Shown one piece after another: positions 13,021 to 24,739 of a stretch of DNA of 64,000 nucleotides. How positions within the stretch are numbered: position 1 is the stretch's first letter; each line of letters begins with the position of its first letter. The notes under the pieces were generated by a model. That model saw only the letters and a program-made list of their open reading frames with translations. It was not told where the DNA came from and did no database searches. The translations under genes were made by a program, and so were the position numbers. This DNA comes from Cavia porcellus. Lineage: Eukaryota > Chordata > Mammalia > Rodentia > Caviidae. The stretch lies in NCBI RefSeq assembly GCF_034190915.1, contig NW_026947486.1, positions 99,677,123 through 99,741,122 of the forward strand, given 5' to 3'.

Positions 13021-16000
13021 CTAATTGTGCAAAATGTCGCTCTCTCTATCTCCATCAGGAGTATAATTTCCTCTGCAACGCTAAGGCTCAGTTAATATTG
13101 GACTTGGAAAACCAGTTATTACTCAAACTTTAAATTCACCTTCACTAAGGCACTGAGGTTTATCTGGTAGTAAGGAAAAAGGATTCCTAGAAAATTGTAG
13201 AGCGGAGAGGACAGAAGAAAGAAGAACACCATAGTGGAGAGGTTTTTGTGGACAGAGCACTCCCTTCACACTATTCAAACACAATCACATACACACAATT
13301 CAGTCATGGTCCTAAAACAGAATCTGAAGCATCCTTTTCATCTGAGAAGTTCAAACAGACAGTTTGCATATTATGTGAAAGGTTTACCCTCAGAAGCCTC
13401 TGATAAGATCCCTCCCTTTCTGTTTAGCCCTGCTGTGGTCATGAATAAGCTCAGGTTGATGCTGAGTTCTTAAATAATGAAGTGGAATCAGATATGCTTG
13501 TCAAAGTGCTTTTGCCTCAGGAAAGGCATAGAAGCAGCTGGGCTTCCAGGGAAGCCCTGGGCCTGACAGGAACCCTGCACTGTGTGTGCCTTCTCTGCTC
13601 CCATACAGACCATTCAGCCATAAAGGCACCTGCTGAGGAGGGGATCTCTGGCCAGGTGGAAGGGAAGAGATCCTTAGAATCCCTTACTGAAACAAGCAGG
13701 AAGGGCCATACATACAGAAGACAGAATTATCATGTCAAAGGACAAAGAGGTCAGAATTGGCACTTTGAATCTCTTACAATATTTCTTAAACTGAAATTTG
13801 AATTATGGTGCTATCCTAAATTTACATTTACATGAAATGAATAGAGATGTTCCTCATTCGATTGACTTCATTTCCTAAATTGGGAACACCTTGCAAACCA
13901 TAATACAGCATTACTATCAGGACATTGAGATATATACTTCCTTGGCAGACAACAGTGTACCAGCACATTGATTTGTCCTTTTCTTTAATTGCTTCCCCTG
14001 CAATCCCTTCCACCCACCTCTCTCCTACTCCTTCCCCCATGAAGCACCCCTGCCAATCACAATTCCTTTCTCCCTTATAAATTTGTATTTTGAAGAATTT
14101 GTACACATGGAGTTGCAAGCCATATAAACTTTTACAAATTGTACTTTTCTTAACTCAGCATAATTTTGATACAATTGTTTCACTGTACTAAAATATTTAT
14201 CATTCTGATGGCTAGATTGTATTGCACGGTGTGTGTTAGCAGGCTTATGAGACTTTTGACCGTCAAGAAAGATCTGAATGTTTTTCAGATTTTGGTCATC
14301 GCTTGTTCCTGGAAGCTGAGCCAATTTCATGAGGATTTCAATGACTCAATCCTCATGAGGGTCTTACATTACACAAAAAGAGTTGTGCTAGTTATTTGCT
14401 ACAATAAAAGTCTTCAATAAGTCTGTTTCATTCTGTCCATTAACCATGCTAATTACTACCTCATAAACTCAGTGAAACAAACCTTTGGAGTGGGTATTCT
14501 GTCCTCCATATTGTGTTACTGGTTACTACCTCTAATACCACAAGCAGTGTTGTGGCTATCAACGCATTTGATGTGATTTTATTTCTGTTCAATAGCAATA
14601 ATGCATTATGAATTGCACATAACATGACTACACTTTTGTGTATAAGTCAATAACTATTGAAACAGTAAGTTAAAAATTGCTTGCAGTAGAAACTAATTGC
14701 TATGCTTTTGATCATCTTTTATGACTTGTTCCATATTTTAAGTAACTTGAGTAATGATTGAGATGGGACACAACCCTTGGGGAATATAAAAGGAATAAAG
14801 GGAACAATGGCTAATGTACAATATACATTAGAGATCTACAGTTTTTAGGTGAGTGGGACTCTCATATACATGTGATACAACATCTGAATGGCAGACTTTG
14901 TTATTTAAGGTGTAGAGAAATCAGGGTCTGTGAAAGTAGGTTGACAACTGCAAAACTCTGCATTCCTAAAGGAACAATACAGATAATGTAATGTCCAAAT
15001 TCCACCAATGAATTGTGCATTTTCTAAATGTAACAGAAATACCTTTACAAATACAAATGCTACATCAATCCAGGGTTTACTGAATTACTTCAGCATGGGA
15101 TAATGTACATCATTCAAGTTCAAGTCAAGAACTAGCTATCAAGAAAGCTAAAAATATCCTGAATCAATATTATAAAAGATTTGTAACTGTTATATAACTT
15201 CAACTATCAGGTTAATTTCAAAGATAAAATTGCTTGAATTTTCATGCAAAGCACCAAAGTGAACTTCAAAAAATTTCCTTTGACTTCTCCTCTGGTATAT
15301 ACCTTGAGAATCCCCAGATGGATGCGTAAGTATACAGAAGTAGGTACTGTCTATTATTCAAGGTAATACATAGCACTTATAAATTAGTAGTGGTAACTAC
15401 AGGCACATAAGCAAGGCTGGGTTGAGAGACTACAAAGGAAGTATAACACTGTAGCTGGGAATAAGATCTTAATTGAAATTGGAGGCTACAACTGCTTGGT
15501 ACTGAGTAGGGTACCTCAAGATATGCCTTTATTCCTGTGAACTCATCACACACAATGTTCAGTGGGAAGGTTTTAAACACTCTAGCCAAAAATTCCAGGC
15601 CAAGATAACTAAACTTCTTAGCCATGGTAAGATTAATAAGTCAGTTCTCATGTTTGAATACAGTCTGTTGACTCCCATGTCAGGTTCCACTTAGGTTTTT
15701 TTCAGCTCTGAAGCAGGAATCACAGGGTTGTGGTGGCCAGTGTTAGGATCATATGAAGGACTGCAGTTCCATGGTTCTGAGGGCCTCTGTGCATCATCGT
15801 CACTCCTGTGAGACTCAAATAATCAGGCTCTGAGACCCCGAGAGCCAGAATGAGATGAACGGAGCACGAATTTTGTTTCTCAGATCATCTCTTCCTTGTC
15901 TTTCTGCCAGAGCAACAACATCAGTCTGAGAGGTAAGTATCCTGACATTATATGACAACTTTTGACACCATAGATTACCTCACACATCCAATAAATTCCT

Positions 16001-16888
16001 ACTCCACTTGTTTTTGGGGCAAGAAAGGTAATAGTTTATGCAAGCTGATTGATTCATCCTACAGAGAGAAGTGGTACAAGACAGGTTATAGATACAGATT
16101 TTATCATTCCAGTTCCAGCTCTCTGTCGCACTGAGCAATTCCCATCACCAACAGTGAGATGCAAACTCTGAAAAGACAGTGGGCTCCTGTCTTGGCTTTT
16201 TACCTGCTTTTAAGTGAATCAAATTAATGCTTCAGACTGTTGAAGGTTGCTCCTTCACAATCATATTTGGCAGTGGGGAGGGCTTTGTGTGGGTGTGGGG
16301 CATGCCCAGCTGCTGCAGGTCAAATTCCGTTTCCCTTTATTGGTGTCTGGTTTGGGGCATGCCCGGCCGAACTTTGGTTGTTATTGCCTCTTGCTCTGTG
16401 CAGTACCAGTATCCTGTAACACTTGCTGTTTCACCTGTGCAGACGAGTCGGAATTGGTCCTTGGCTTTCAGTCTCTATGTTTGCATAATACAGGCAATAT
16501 TTTTTTTCTTTAATTCTGTCTTTCCTGAAGTCAGAGAGCTAGGCAAATAAGTCATTACATTCACTAATCTTAGAATAAAGAGCAATATGGCCAAGGGAGC
16601 CAGGAGTCAACAACAGGTGTTGGGGGCGTGAATATTAGGCACACTAGTTACAGTTGACTCCAAAAGATTCACCATCACATTCTTACAACATGTAGGACTA
16701 TTTCTCAGTCTGTCCCTATGGAAATATAAGTTTAGTAACTGTAACAAGGATTGCAAATCTGTCAATGCAATATAAACTATATGGATGTTACTGAGGCATG
16801 TATAGAGCACAAATGAAGAAATGACATCAGTGGTACTGCAAATGTGAACACGCCCCAAGGCAACATCTCCGCAGGACTGCTGATAGAT

Positions 16889-16940
16889 GTGTGTGTGTGT
16901 GTGTGTGTGTGTGTGTCTGTGTGTGTATGTGTGTGTGCAG
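16889..16940. repeat. (GT)n microsatellite
   Basis: Near-perfect alternating GT from about 16889 to 16915, continuing imperfectly to 16940. The corresponding place in copy 2 (about 44.28 kb) holds a diverged 'gtctccctgtccgtctctc' stretch, so the array expanded or was lost after duplication. Confidence 0.9.
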
Positions 16941-18751
16941 TCTCAATGCCTACTTTGATTCAAAGGGCAAACTCAGTTATAAAGGGATAGGAATGGATGA
17001 ACTGGCTAGGTCCACATGTACACGTCCTGTCACAGGTCAAATCTTGAGGTTCAAATGCAAAACCAGCATTTTTATAAAGGACAGAGGAATACAACCATTA
17101 GAGCGTTAGAGAAACCCTACTGTCCAGCCCAGTAATCCAGTACCGAGTATTTATTTATCTGTGCCTGATTCATACTACTAAGGGGCATATTTCTGATAAG
17201 GTGAGACTCCTTTACATATCACGGGAAATGCGGTAAACAAAAGGAGAAATATGAAATTTACTTATTTACATATATGAACTTCGTGTCTAGTTTCACCTTT
17301 TCGTAGGCTCTTACGGGTCTTTGCTAAACTTCCATTACTTTGTTTGTATGAGAGGGGTGTTTACTGGCATTACTAGATTATTCTTTTACATCTTGCATAT
17401 TTGCTGCTCCAACCTTGGCAGTTGTGATTTATAATGTCATTCTCTGGGAACTCAAAATACAGTTTGATGTAGATTTATGGTCCCAGAAGGCTCTAAGGAC
17501 AAATGGCTTGAGTTCCATATGCTAGGAACCATTCATCCTGGGACATGGACATGGTCATGTTTCCTAAGTGTCCAAATTTTCCTCTAGCTCAAGAATCATT
17601 AAGAAGCTCTTAACTTCTTCGATTTCTTCAGAATGAAGTCAGAAAGGCTTGATGCAGGCAGTGCTGAGGCCAGGGTAAATCACGAAAACACAAGTATCCC
17701 TCATTCCTGATATTCTAAAATTAAACAGATTCCATCCCCAAGACCAAGCCCATGTCCATAAAACTGAACAACTTAGCAGAAAAAGAAACTGAGATGCCTT
17801 GATGTCCAAAGTAATGGAGTGTATGACCCTCAATCATCATATGTAACTATGAACAGATTAAGAAATGTCTAGCACATTAGTGCTGTTTACGTTTCAAATA
17901 TTGTTCATCAGTCCTTCATAAAAGATATTCTTTGCTCATAAAGTTGGTAACAGGCCTTTTTCCTATTTATATTTCACAAAGATTCATATCCTTTTCATGC
18001 ACAGAGAACTTACAAGTGCCTTAAGCAAGTGCTTTAATAAGAGTTGAAGACTCTTTCGTGTGGAGAATATACGTCCTCACAGTAACCCTGTGAAATTGTG
18101 TTATGCACTGCAGACACAATCACTTCACACTTTTTTCTAAGCAGTTCAGATTTTCATGTTTTCTGTACAGGTTTTCACATGTAAAATAAAGGCAAGAGTT
18201 TTTATTTCTTTCCAACACAGACGCCTGTTTTCCACCGATTTCCCTCCTAATGAAGTGTTATGTTTACTTCCTGCTTTGTACCTCTAGTACTTTTGGGCTG
18301 AAGGTCAGGTCCAAGCTTTATCCTCCCCCTTCTCCTGCCCTGATCACTTCCCTTGCACTTTTCCTTACTTGATGTGCTCCTACTCAGTGCAGAGGACAAG
18401 ACCAGCCCTACACCTCAGCATGGTGCTGACCACAAAGTAAACTGTTGTAGGGAGAGGCACTTGAGAAGAATGGGACCCCTGAGTACTAGGTGTAGAGGAC
18501 AGTGTGCAGTGATTGGCTCCACCTTGGTTCATCCTCCACGTGTATTGGCTACAGAGAGACAGACACTTCCTTGTCAGGAGCCACAGACACCCTCAGCTCT
18601 ACCTTGAAAGTCAGGAACTCAGGAGGTCCCCTTAGGGGCCTGTGTTCCTTTGCTCTGTGGAGACCTAGGTGCCCTCAGTGCCAATAGCAGAACCTCATTC
18701 AAAGGCAATGCTTTCTCTGATCCAGGGAATCTCCCTGGGCCTGAGCGTGGC

Positions 18752-18830
18752 ATGCAAATTTCAGTGAGACTCTGCCATTGGCTAGCGCCTAAGGCTGAGG
18801 GCCCAACTGCGCATGCGCTGTGGATATAAT
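18752..18830 (+). promoter_or_regulatory. Putative promoter of CTAG/LAGE3-like gene copy 1
   Basis: Four recognisable motifs lie within about 80 bp. They are a perfect octamer ATGCAAAT (18752-18759, POU-type), an inverted CCAAT box ATTGG (18777-18781), a perfect palindromic NRF1-type site TGCGCATGCGC (18808-18818) and a TATA-like 'tggatataat' (18821-18830). The gene's first exon lies just downstream. Copy 2 keeps the ATTGG (53917-53921), but the NRF1-equivalent reads 'gtgcacagacgc' and the octamer and TATA-like parts are lost. The motifs are seen in the sequence; function is inferred from their order and position. Confidence 0.55.
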
Positions 18831-19404
18831 AGGCTGCATTCTGAATGGAACGTGGAAGTGTTTCGCGTGGCCTTCATTCTGTTAAAAGAAGTCTGAGCTT
18901 GCGGTAGCACTTGACGCAGGCTGGTAGCCTTAGAGACTGGTCAGGCTTGCAGGGTCCTGAAGATACCCAGGGAAGTGTCGAGGGAAGGGAGGGCAATAGG
19001 GTTACACCAGGGAGTCCTCAAGGAATTGGCCCCTCTGGAGAAAGGGAAGGGGCAGGAGCAGAAGGCTCCAGTGTTGAGGAGCGCCCAGAGGACCAGGCCC
19101 TGCACAGGAGCCAGAGTCTGGTGAAGAGGCCTCAACCTCACCTGGAGACTCCACTGACTAAATGCAGGAGTTGTATCCTTCCTGAGGGACTGGCCAGAGG
19201 TGGCCCAGGACTGGCGGGATTGGAGGAGGGGGGTAAACAGGAGCTACAAGGGGACAGAAGAGGAGGAGGGGACCCCACAGACTGGAGGACACAAGCTGGG
19301 GTGGGGCCTAGCTGCCAGGACTGGCAGGGGCCCAAAGAGACCCTGCACGTTGTCCAGGTGGCCCCGGGGGAGAATGCAGCCTCGGTTACAGTAGCCTTAA
19401 CCAG

Positions 19405-19544
19405 GTGTCCATCAGCCGCTACAAGGTGTCTTTCCGCCATGCTGTGCATGCAGAGTTGGCTTGCCTCCACCTTGCCCTGATAGCAGAGCCCCCAAGGAGG
19501 GGAGTTTTCAGGGAGGTCACAGTGAGTGGCAATGAGCTGAACAT
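19405..19544 (+). other. Exon 2 of the CTAG/LAGE3-like gene, copy 1 (first half of Pcc1 domain)
   Basis: Open in one frame from the acceptor 'ttaaccag' to the donor 'acat|gtgagt'. It encodes the first beta-strand and helix of a Pcc1-type fold, including the 'AELACLHLALIAEPP' segment, which corresponds to the family's '.AE.A...L' helix, and 'VTVSGNEL', which corresponds to the conserved strand before the last intron. The intron phase (after two bases of a codon) is the same in copy 2. A slightly earlier acceptor at 19391 is possible but does not keep the same phase in both copies. Confidence 0.65.
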
Positions 19545-19782
19545 GTGAGTCATGGGAAGCAGTGGGCTGCATGGGGGACAGCAGGTGTGTAGGGCTGAGG
19601 GTGCATCAAGGGACCAGCGCAGACCCCCAGTTGCACTCTGTGGAGAGGCCATGCTGTGTGGAGCCTGCTGGCGCCTGCCCTGGGTAGAGGTGGGGGAGCT
19701 CTAAACTACATCCTGAAGACTGACTGGAAGCCATGGGGCACACGAGCACAGGTGATGAGATTCTGTTTGTTCTTTCCTTTAG

Positions 19783-19885
19783 CCTGATAACTGCAGAAGA
19801 TTTTGACCTTCTTGAGCTTTCTATTGCCTACTTGATGAACCTGCTTTCAGCGGTGGTGCCCTTATTTGATAGTGTGGAACATTAG
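19783..19885 (+). other. Exon 3 of the CTAG/LAGE3-like gene, copy 1 (second half of Pcc1 domain)
   Basis: Preceded by a good polypyrimidine tract and AG (19781-19782). It encodes 'LITAEDFDLLELSIAYL' and onwards to a TAG stop at 19883-19885. The 'TAED...L..S' motif, with a leucine-rich final helix, is the most recognisable signature of the CTAG/LAGE3 family. It is too short for a conventional ORF search and is easily missed. Confidence 0.7.
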
Positions 19886-20063
19886 TTTCTGGACAAGCCT
19901 CAGCTGCAAAAGAGGATTCAATTTTAGTCATCTGTCCTCTAGCCCTAAGCAGTGCATTGCCTGCCTACTTCAGTGATTCCTCAGCTGCCCTGCCAATTGA
20001 CTTGGGAGGGCTCTGTTTGTTCTCTGGACCCCTCTGCTGTACGTAAATATTTGTTCTGCTGAA

Positions 20064-20069
20064 AATAAA
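20064..20069 (+). terminator. Poly(A) signal, gene copy 1
   Basis: AATAAA about 180 bp after the stop codon. It lies in a stretch ('ctgctgaaaataaaatgaac') conserved with copy 2, where the signal is at 55189-55194. Confidence 0.7.
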
Positions 20070-20292
20070 ATGAACTTCTATTCAGTGTTTCTGTCCGTTT
20101 TTATCAATGACTTTTGCAGTTTTCCTTCCATTTATCCTTGGGAGAGGAAAGATTCTGGAGTTTAAGTAGACAAGGTTATTGAAAAAAATTTAGGGAAGGG
20201 AAAAATATGACAATCAGTTAAGTCTAGACTTTCACCATCATCTGTCCTCAGGATTTTGAATACATTTGCGCTGGGTTGTGAGAACTGAGAAT

Positions 20293-20295
<3 letters not shown>

Positions 20296-20338
<43 letters not shown>
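20296..20338. repeat. (AT)n microsatellite
   Basis: About 43 bp of uninterrupted alternating TA just downstream of gene copy 1. The corresponding place in copy 2 (about 55.41 kb) lacks the array. Confidence 0.9.
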
Positions 20339-20340
<2 letters not shown>

Positions 20341-20699
20341 GAATAGCAACTGCATAGATGCAATTTGTATTTGCAAGTCTAATATTTGATTTGTCTCTTC
20401 AGTTTTTCATGTGAATCAGATTAGTCTTGTTATAAAAACATTCAAAACATATTATCAATGAAAGCTAAAAGATACACCACAGTGTAGTTATTGAACATCA
20501 GAACTTCTCAATCCCCTGCCTCATGGTAGGATGAGAATTCACAGAGATTCCTGTATGTAGGTCTCGTCAACAATGGTGCTTTGGTTAGTAGTGACTGCAG
20601 GTCACAGAAGTACTCATCTGCATAATGATTACAATCTTTGAGGGAGTTCAAACATGCACATCACTTATCTTTTAAGACTAGAGGTACTTTAACCACATA

Positions 20700-21700
20700 G
20701 AGGAAGGAGTCTCTCAAAGTTAGGTTTTTCCTCCCCAACCCCAACTGAAATGCAGGGTGGGCCACTGTTTCCTTGCTGTCTACATTTCAAAGAGATGGCC
20801 TTGACAAAGATGTTCCATGGTCACAAAGGTGTCAGGAGGCCTTTTCCTTTCTTTCCCTTTCAAAAAAGGTTTTATAACCCTGACATACAGTGAAGAAATG
20901 TACAAGGTCCCCTAAGTAAGGGCTGTTGTAACAATAGATGACTCTTCTCAATGGAGAATTAAACTCCTTTGTATTTATTAATTTGCATGTGCCCCTACAG
21001 AGCCTCTGCAAAATACATTGCAAACATATCCTGAAAACATTGCAGAGCTCACAGTGTGTATAAGGTGTGTAGATTCATCATATTTTCTTCATAGGCAAGC
21101 ATGCGCAAACAAAGGCCCATGTTTTCCCTCAACATTCCTACCTGGAAGCCTTTTATTCACTGATTCTTCTCCTCAGCAGAGTTGTGTATCTTGCTGCTTG
21201 GTATCTCTGGAAGTTTCTGGCTGCATATGTCCTCCAACACTTATTCTTCACAGCTGGGATCCATGGGCTCTGCTTGGGAATGTTTGATGAGTTGGTGAAG
21301 GCTTGATGTTTTTGAGCCTTTCTTTTGTGATGATGAACTGCTGAGATTCCAAGCAGGTCCAAGTGTAGAGAAATGTAGAGGCAAGATCTCCTGAGGGCCC
21401 TGCCAATGCCAGCTATCAGACATGGCTATCTGTCCTCCTCATTTCTCTGAGTGGGGTACATCACTGATGTCTTCTGTCCTGGGGAGCCGGGCTGGCTTAC
21501 TCTCCATCTGTTTGAGATGTAAGTGCTTTTCCAGTATCTACCATATTTTCCTCATGTTCTTGTTCTCATCTCTGCTCTGCTGAATCTTCAAATGTTTCCG
21601 CACTGACAGTGGGTAGGGTTCTTTTTAGAGCTCTCTCTGGTTTGTCCCTCTGAACTGAAAGCATCACCTACTTTAACTTTGAATCATTTTCATGTTTGAA
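20700..21700 (+). repeat. Diverged block A (of A/B/C)
   Basis: Block A shares order and sequence with block B (about 24740-25760) and block C (about 55730-56810). Landmarks common to all are a 'gccttttcctttcttt'-like stretch, 'cattcctacctggaag'/'attcctaattaac'-like parts, a 'ctgctgaatcttcaaatg' segment (21587, 25598, 56658) and a following 'cctctga.ctgaaagca' segment. No coding frame is conserved among the three. Confidence 0.7.
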
Positions 21701-21732
21701 ACTCTGGGTACTTTCTACTTTATTTCTCCTTT

Positions 21733-21761
21733 TTCTCTGTCTCTGTCTCTGTCTCTCTCTG

Positions 21762-21826
<65 letters not shown>

Positions 21827-21875
21827 CTCTCTCTCTCTCTGTCTTTCTATCTCTCTCTGCCTGTCTCTCTCTCTG

Positions 21876-21927
<52 letters not shown>

Positions 21928-21935
21928 CCTGTCTT
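21733..21935. repeat. (TC)n low-complexity tract
   Basis: About 200 bp of nearly pure pyrimidine on the plus strand: mostly TC, with TCTG variants and a short GT run near 21815. The long Leu/Ser-rich reading frames across it are artefacts of the repeat. An inverted tRNA-SINE-like piece ('gaattgaacccaggtcttg', about 21984-22002) follows, so the tract may have grown from a SINE tail. Confidence 0.9.
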
Positions 21936-22689
21936 TATTTTCTCTTAGTCTGTCTCCTCCTCACTTTCTTTTATACGCTAAGAATTGAACCCAGGTCTTG
22001 TGCATGCTGTGCACACAATCACTGCACTGTGTCCTTGGCAGATCTTTATTTGTTCACTGAGTCTTTCCATGCTAATTACACGTATTTGCTGGAATTCCTG
22101 CATTGCTCTTTCTTTTGGGAGGGGTGGGATTTGAGCCCTGAAGTTCTCTACTATGATAGTTTTACTGATGTCACCCACAAAAAATCCATGCATCATATTT
22201 TAACCAACATATAAATGACTTCTATGGTCAGATATAGAGAATGAAAAGGAATGCAAATAAGGACGGAGAAAAAAAGAAAGAAATGAATATAAAAGGTAAG
22301 CTAAGTTCGGCTCTGTTGATCTGAGGTAAATAGTACCAACATTGTAATATTGTGACTGATAAACAACCAGCTTAATTTTTAATTTTGTTGTCCTAAGACA
22401 ATACCAATAACAACTCAAAATTATTTTAGAAAAAGTGCAAAAATATTAAGAGATTGCCAGTTTAGGATTAGAATTCTCACTTGACCCAGCTATTCCTTTT
22501 CTGAATATTTTCCTAGAAGAATTAAAAACATCATACCCACAAATATATTCACACCCATTTATAATGTATACAACTTCAGCAGAAAAATAAATATCAGTTA
22601 GCAGCCTATTGCTACACTGATAAACGATATGCTCATCCTGCCTGTCACATAAACTGTTAAACTCTGTCATCATTGACTGTCTCTATCCA

Positions 22690-23400
22690 GCTGCTTTGCA
22701 CAGAGAACCTGCCATACAACATGATTGCTGTGTCTGTCTTTACCTACCTAAGAATATATCCTGTTTTCCACGTACATCCAGAGCATTCCTACCTAGCATA
22801 GATGGCCCAGTGAAGCACTTCTTTAATTCTCTCCATGCCACCCATTATCCCCACCCAGAATTTTCCTGCCTTATGAAAAATTTTCTTTTAAGTAGAGCTG
22901 CCTAAAAGAAATCTGTCTGACAACATACGTTGTGCTTTAAATAACCAATTATACAGAAACCTGCTATAAGTTTTTGTACTTCCTGCATGCAAATAAAGTA
23001 TATCAAAGCTGACTCAAGACTAATGATTCTGAACAGCACCATCCAAGAGCCCACCAGAAAAATAGTTTGTCTTGTAACCCCTTTTTGCAAGGGAACTTCT
23101 TTTCAATTTGACACCTGGTTTCGGCAACATACTTCATGTGTCAGTTGCAAAGACCCTGTGCTAACTAACTCGGATCACCACAAAACCTACTGGCTGAAGC
23201 AGAAACTTGCCCACTGTCCTGCAGATGAGAAGGTGTGCCCTCCAATCCCTTTTCTCAGAGTATCCTCAGTGGTTCAGGAGTTGGAGCCCTTGCGTGACAG
23301 CAGAGAACTCACTGGACCAACAGAAGGAGATACTTGCATCTCTCAGGCAAGGTAGGATTGCCCCAGGACATCCCTCAGTCAGTCTGTAAATTTTCTGTTC
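22690..23400 (+). mobile_element. Possible 5' LTR and leader of the class I ERV remnant
   Basis: Upstream of the gag-like sequence lies a stretch with LTR-like layout: a 'ataaccaattatacag' segment near 22941, an AATAAA near 22992, a 'cttttttgcaagggaac'-type segment near 23080 and 'ctggtttcggcaaca' ending near 23131. This resembles the R-U5 end of gammaretrovirus-like LTRs. The 5' boundary, primer-binding site and any 3' LTR were not found, so the limits are approximate. Confidence 0.35.
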
Positions 23401-23924
23401 CCTTCATGGGACAAAGGAGGAACTCATCATTCCTTGCCTGTGGTAAGTGAGTCAGTTTTGGTTTCAGTCAAACCTTACCCCTGGGATGGTGTGTTTGAAT
23501 GTATTGACTCCTGTGCCTGAGTGTGAATGTGTGGCCTGAAAGTCACTGGGTGACATAAAAAATAGGTCATTCCTTCTGTGCTCTATGGTACAAGCTCCAT
23601 TTGGGAGGCTCAGAGCCATGGAGCTTGAATGAACCCTAACCTATGTTTTTGTGAACTCATCTATTGCGATACTACCAGAAAGCTTTCCTTGGAGGCTGGA
23701 GAGAACATTACTGAGAACCCACCAATGCTTATTTAGATCCCCACGGCCCTAAAATTGCTGAGTGCCAAGAAGACAAATGGGTGCCACTGTGGTCTCTTTT
23801 TCAGGAGGGGCACCCACCCTTTGTCTGACAGAACACCATTCAATAGTGCAGTACACACACACCATAGAGAGTCACTAGAAAGGCAAGCAGGAGTAAACCC
23901 ATTGTCCTAGAAGGCATGATGGAA

Positions 23925-24610
23925 AACTTCAGGAAAGGCTTCTCTGATAACTGTGGAGTAAAAATGAAGCCCAAGTTGCTCTATGCCTTCTGCAAGGTTG
24001 AATGGATGCACCTATGCTCTGTATGGTCACCAAAGGAACCCTGGATGTAGCAATCATCTGTTGAATCTGGAGCAAGGTGATGGACCTTGCACTGAATGGC
24101 TATCATAGTCTTTTCTCTTACATTGACACGTGGCTTGGATTGTATCTGAACCACAAGCCTTGGCTCCATGCCTGTGCCTGTCACAAAAAAGTCTCTCTCC
24201 TACTCATCAAAGACAATCAGCCAAATAACAAACTCCATATTAAAAAAAAAAAAAAGAATTACCACATCCTGCCTGATGATTCTGAAGTGATTTCACTTCT
24301 CTGTGTGGTTGGCCATCTAAATCTACTAGCAACACCACCACCACCTCTGCCAACCCAAGTGGCAGCTCATCCTCAACACCCAGCCGTTTCTCCAGATTCT
24401 TCTGCCCTATCTCCTATGCCAATACCACACTACTTTTGGCATTACTCAGCCCTAAGCAGCCACCTGATTCATGCCTCATCTGCCAAAGTCTCCACTCAAC
24501 CCATATACAAATGCCCCTGCAGCAATATGCTATTGGCCAACAGGGAAAAAAAACAGTTCTTCTTCCAGTCTTTCAGCTATGCTGACTTCTCAAGGAAAAT
24601 AAATATGTGC
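23925..24610 (+). pseudogene. Endogenous retrovirus (class I, gammaretrovirus-like) gag remnant
   Basis: The translated stretch resembles the matrix region of a gammaretrovirus-type Gag. A short segment read through about 23930-24040 is followed, after a break, by a frame at 24077-24622 that continues into a proline-rich region (about 24320-24430) reminiscent of the linker after matrix. At least one stop or frame change separates the parts, and an A-run at 24241-24254 probably adds another. No capsid, pol or env sequence follows; antisense L1-like sequence begins near 24610. This is a decayed, non-functional fragment. Identification rests on recalled family pattern. Confidence 0.55.
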
Positions 24611-24720
24611 TTTATATTTTAATTTTTATTTGTGCATATTTACAGTACAAAATGATTGCATTCCTCGCTGGCATTTCTACATGTGTATATCACAACTACT
24701 TTGACAGGACATAGGTTAGC
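24610..24720 (-). mobile_element. Short old LINE-1 3' fragment, antisense
   Basis: 'tacaaaatgattgcattc' followed by a 'ggcatttctacatgtgtata' segment parallels the inverted old L1 end at 8540-8590 ('cacaatgattgcattcat', 'tatctacatgcatatag'). Only about 100 bp is recognisable. Confidence 0.45.
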
Positions 24721-24739
24721 TACTGGACTGGCCCTCTGA

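Larger units (their letters stand above)
9600..18250. other. Gene-free left arm of copy 1
   Basis: No gene is recognised. The stretch holds an inverted MIR (10690-10905), a B1-like SINE (10975-11110), a sense MIR (12815-13020) and GT microsatellites (about 11925-11975 and 16889-16940). The open frames of 60-136 codons lack family signatures and are not conserved as frames in copy 2. Weak traces of a further inverted MIR lie near 18020-18160. Confidence 0.6.
18850..20085 (+). pseudogene. CTAG/LAGE3-like (Pcc1-domain) gene, copy 1; start codon lost
   Basis: Related to the mammalian CTAG (NY-ESO-1/LAGE-1) and LAGE3 family. LAGE3 is the Pcc1-like subunit of the KEOPS complex (tRNA t6A modification); CTAG members are X-linked testis antigens. 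The inferred model has three exons. Exon 1 starts near 18850-18947 and ends at an AG|GT near 19199; it encodes a Gly/Glu-rich, low-complexity N-terminus. Exon 2 is about 19405-19544 and exon 3 is 19783-19885, ending in TAG. Exons 2-3 encode the domain: 'RYKVSFRHAVHAELACLHLA', then 'FREVTVSGNELNI', then 'LITAEDFDLLELSIAYLMNL'. Splice sites there are canonical (ACAT|gtgagt; ctttag|CC) and AATAAA is at 20064-20069. The position of the copy 2 ATG reads TTG (18947-18949), no other ATG lies in the exon 1 frame, and an in-frame ATG at 18845 is closed by TAG at 18905. One extra base near 19175 relative to copy 2 may also shift the frame. It could still be a gene with a different 5' exon. Confidence 0.6.

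Noticed and set aside
15377..15625. 82-codon minus-strand ORF in a block unique to copy 1
   Set aside because: No domain or homologue recognised; likely chance in a region without other coding evidence.
19138..19572. 144-codon antisense ORF over exons 1-2 of gene copy 1
   Set aside because: It is the shadow of a GC-rich sense exon and intron. It has no domain, and copy 2 has only a comparable shadow (54003-54401) with different sequence.
21692..22214. 98- and 172-codon Leu/Ser-rich ORFs
   Set aside because: Translation of the (TC)n/(TG)n tract; no non-repeat coding content.
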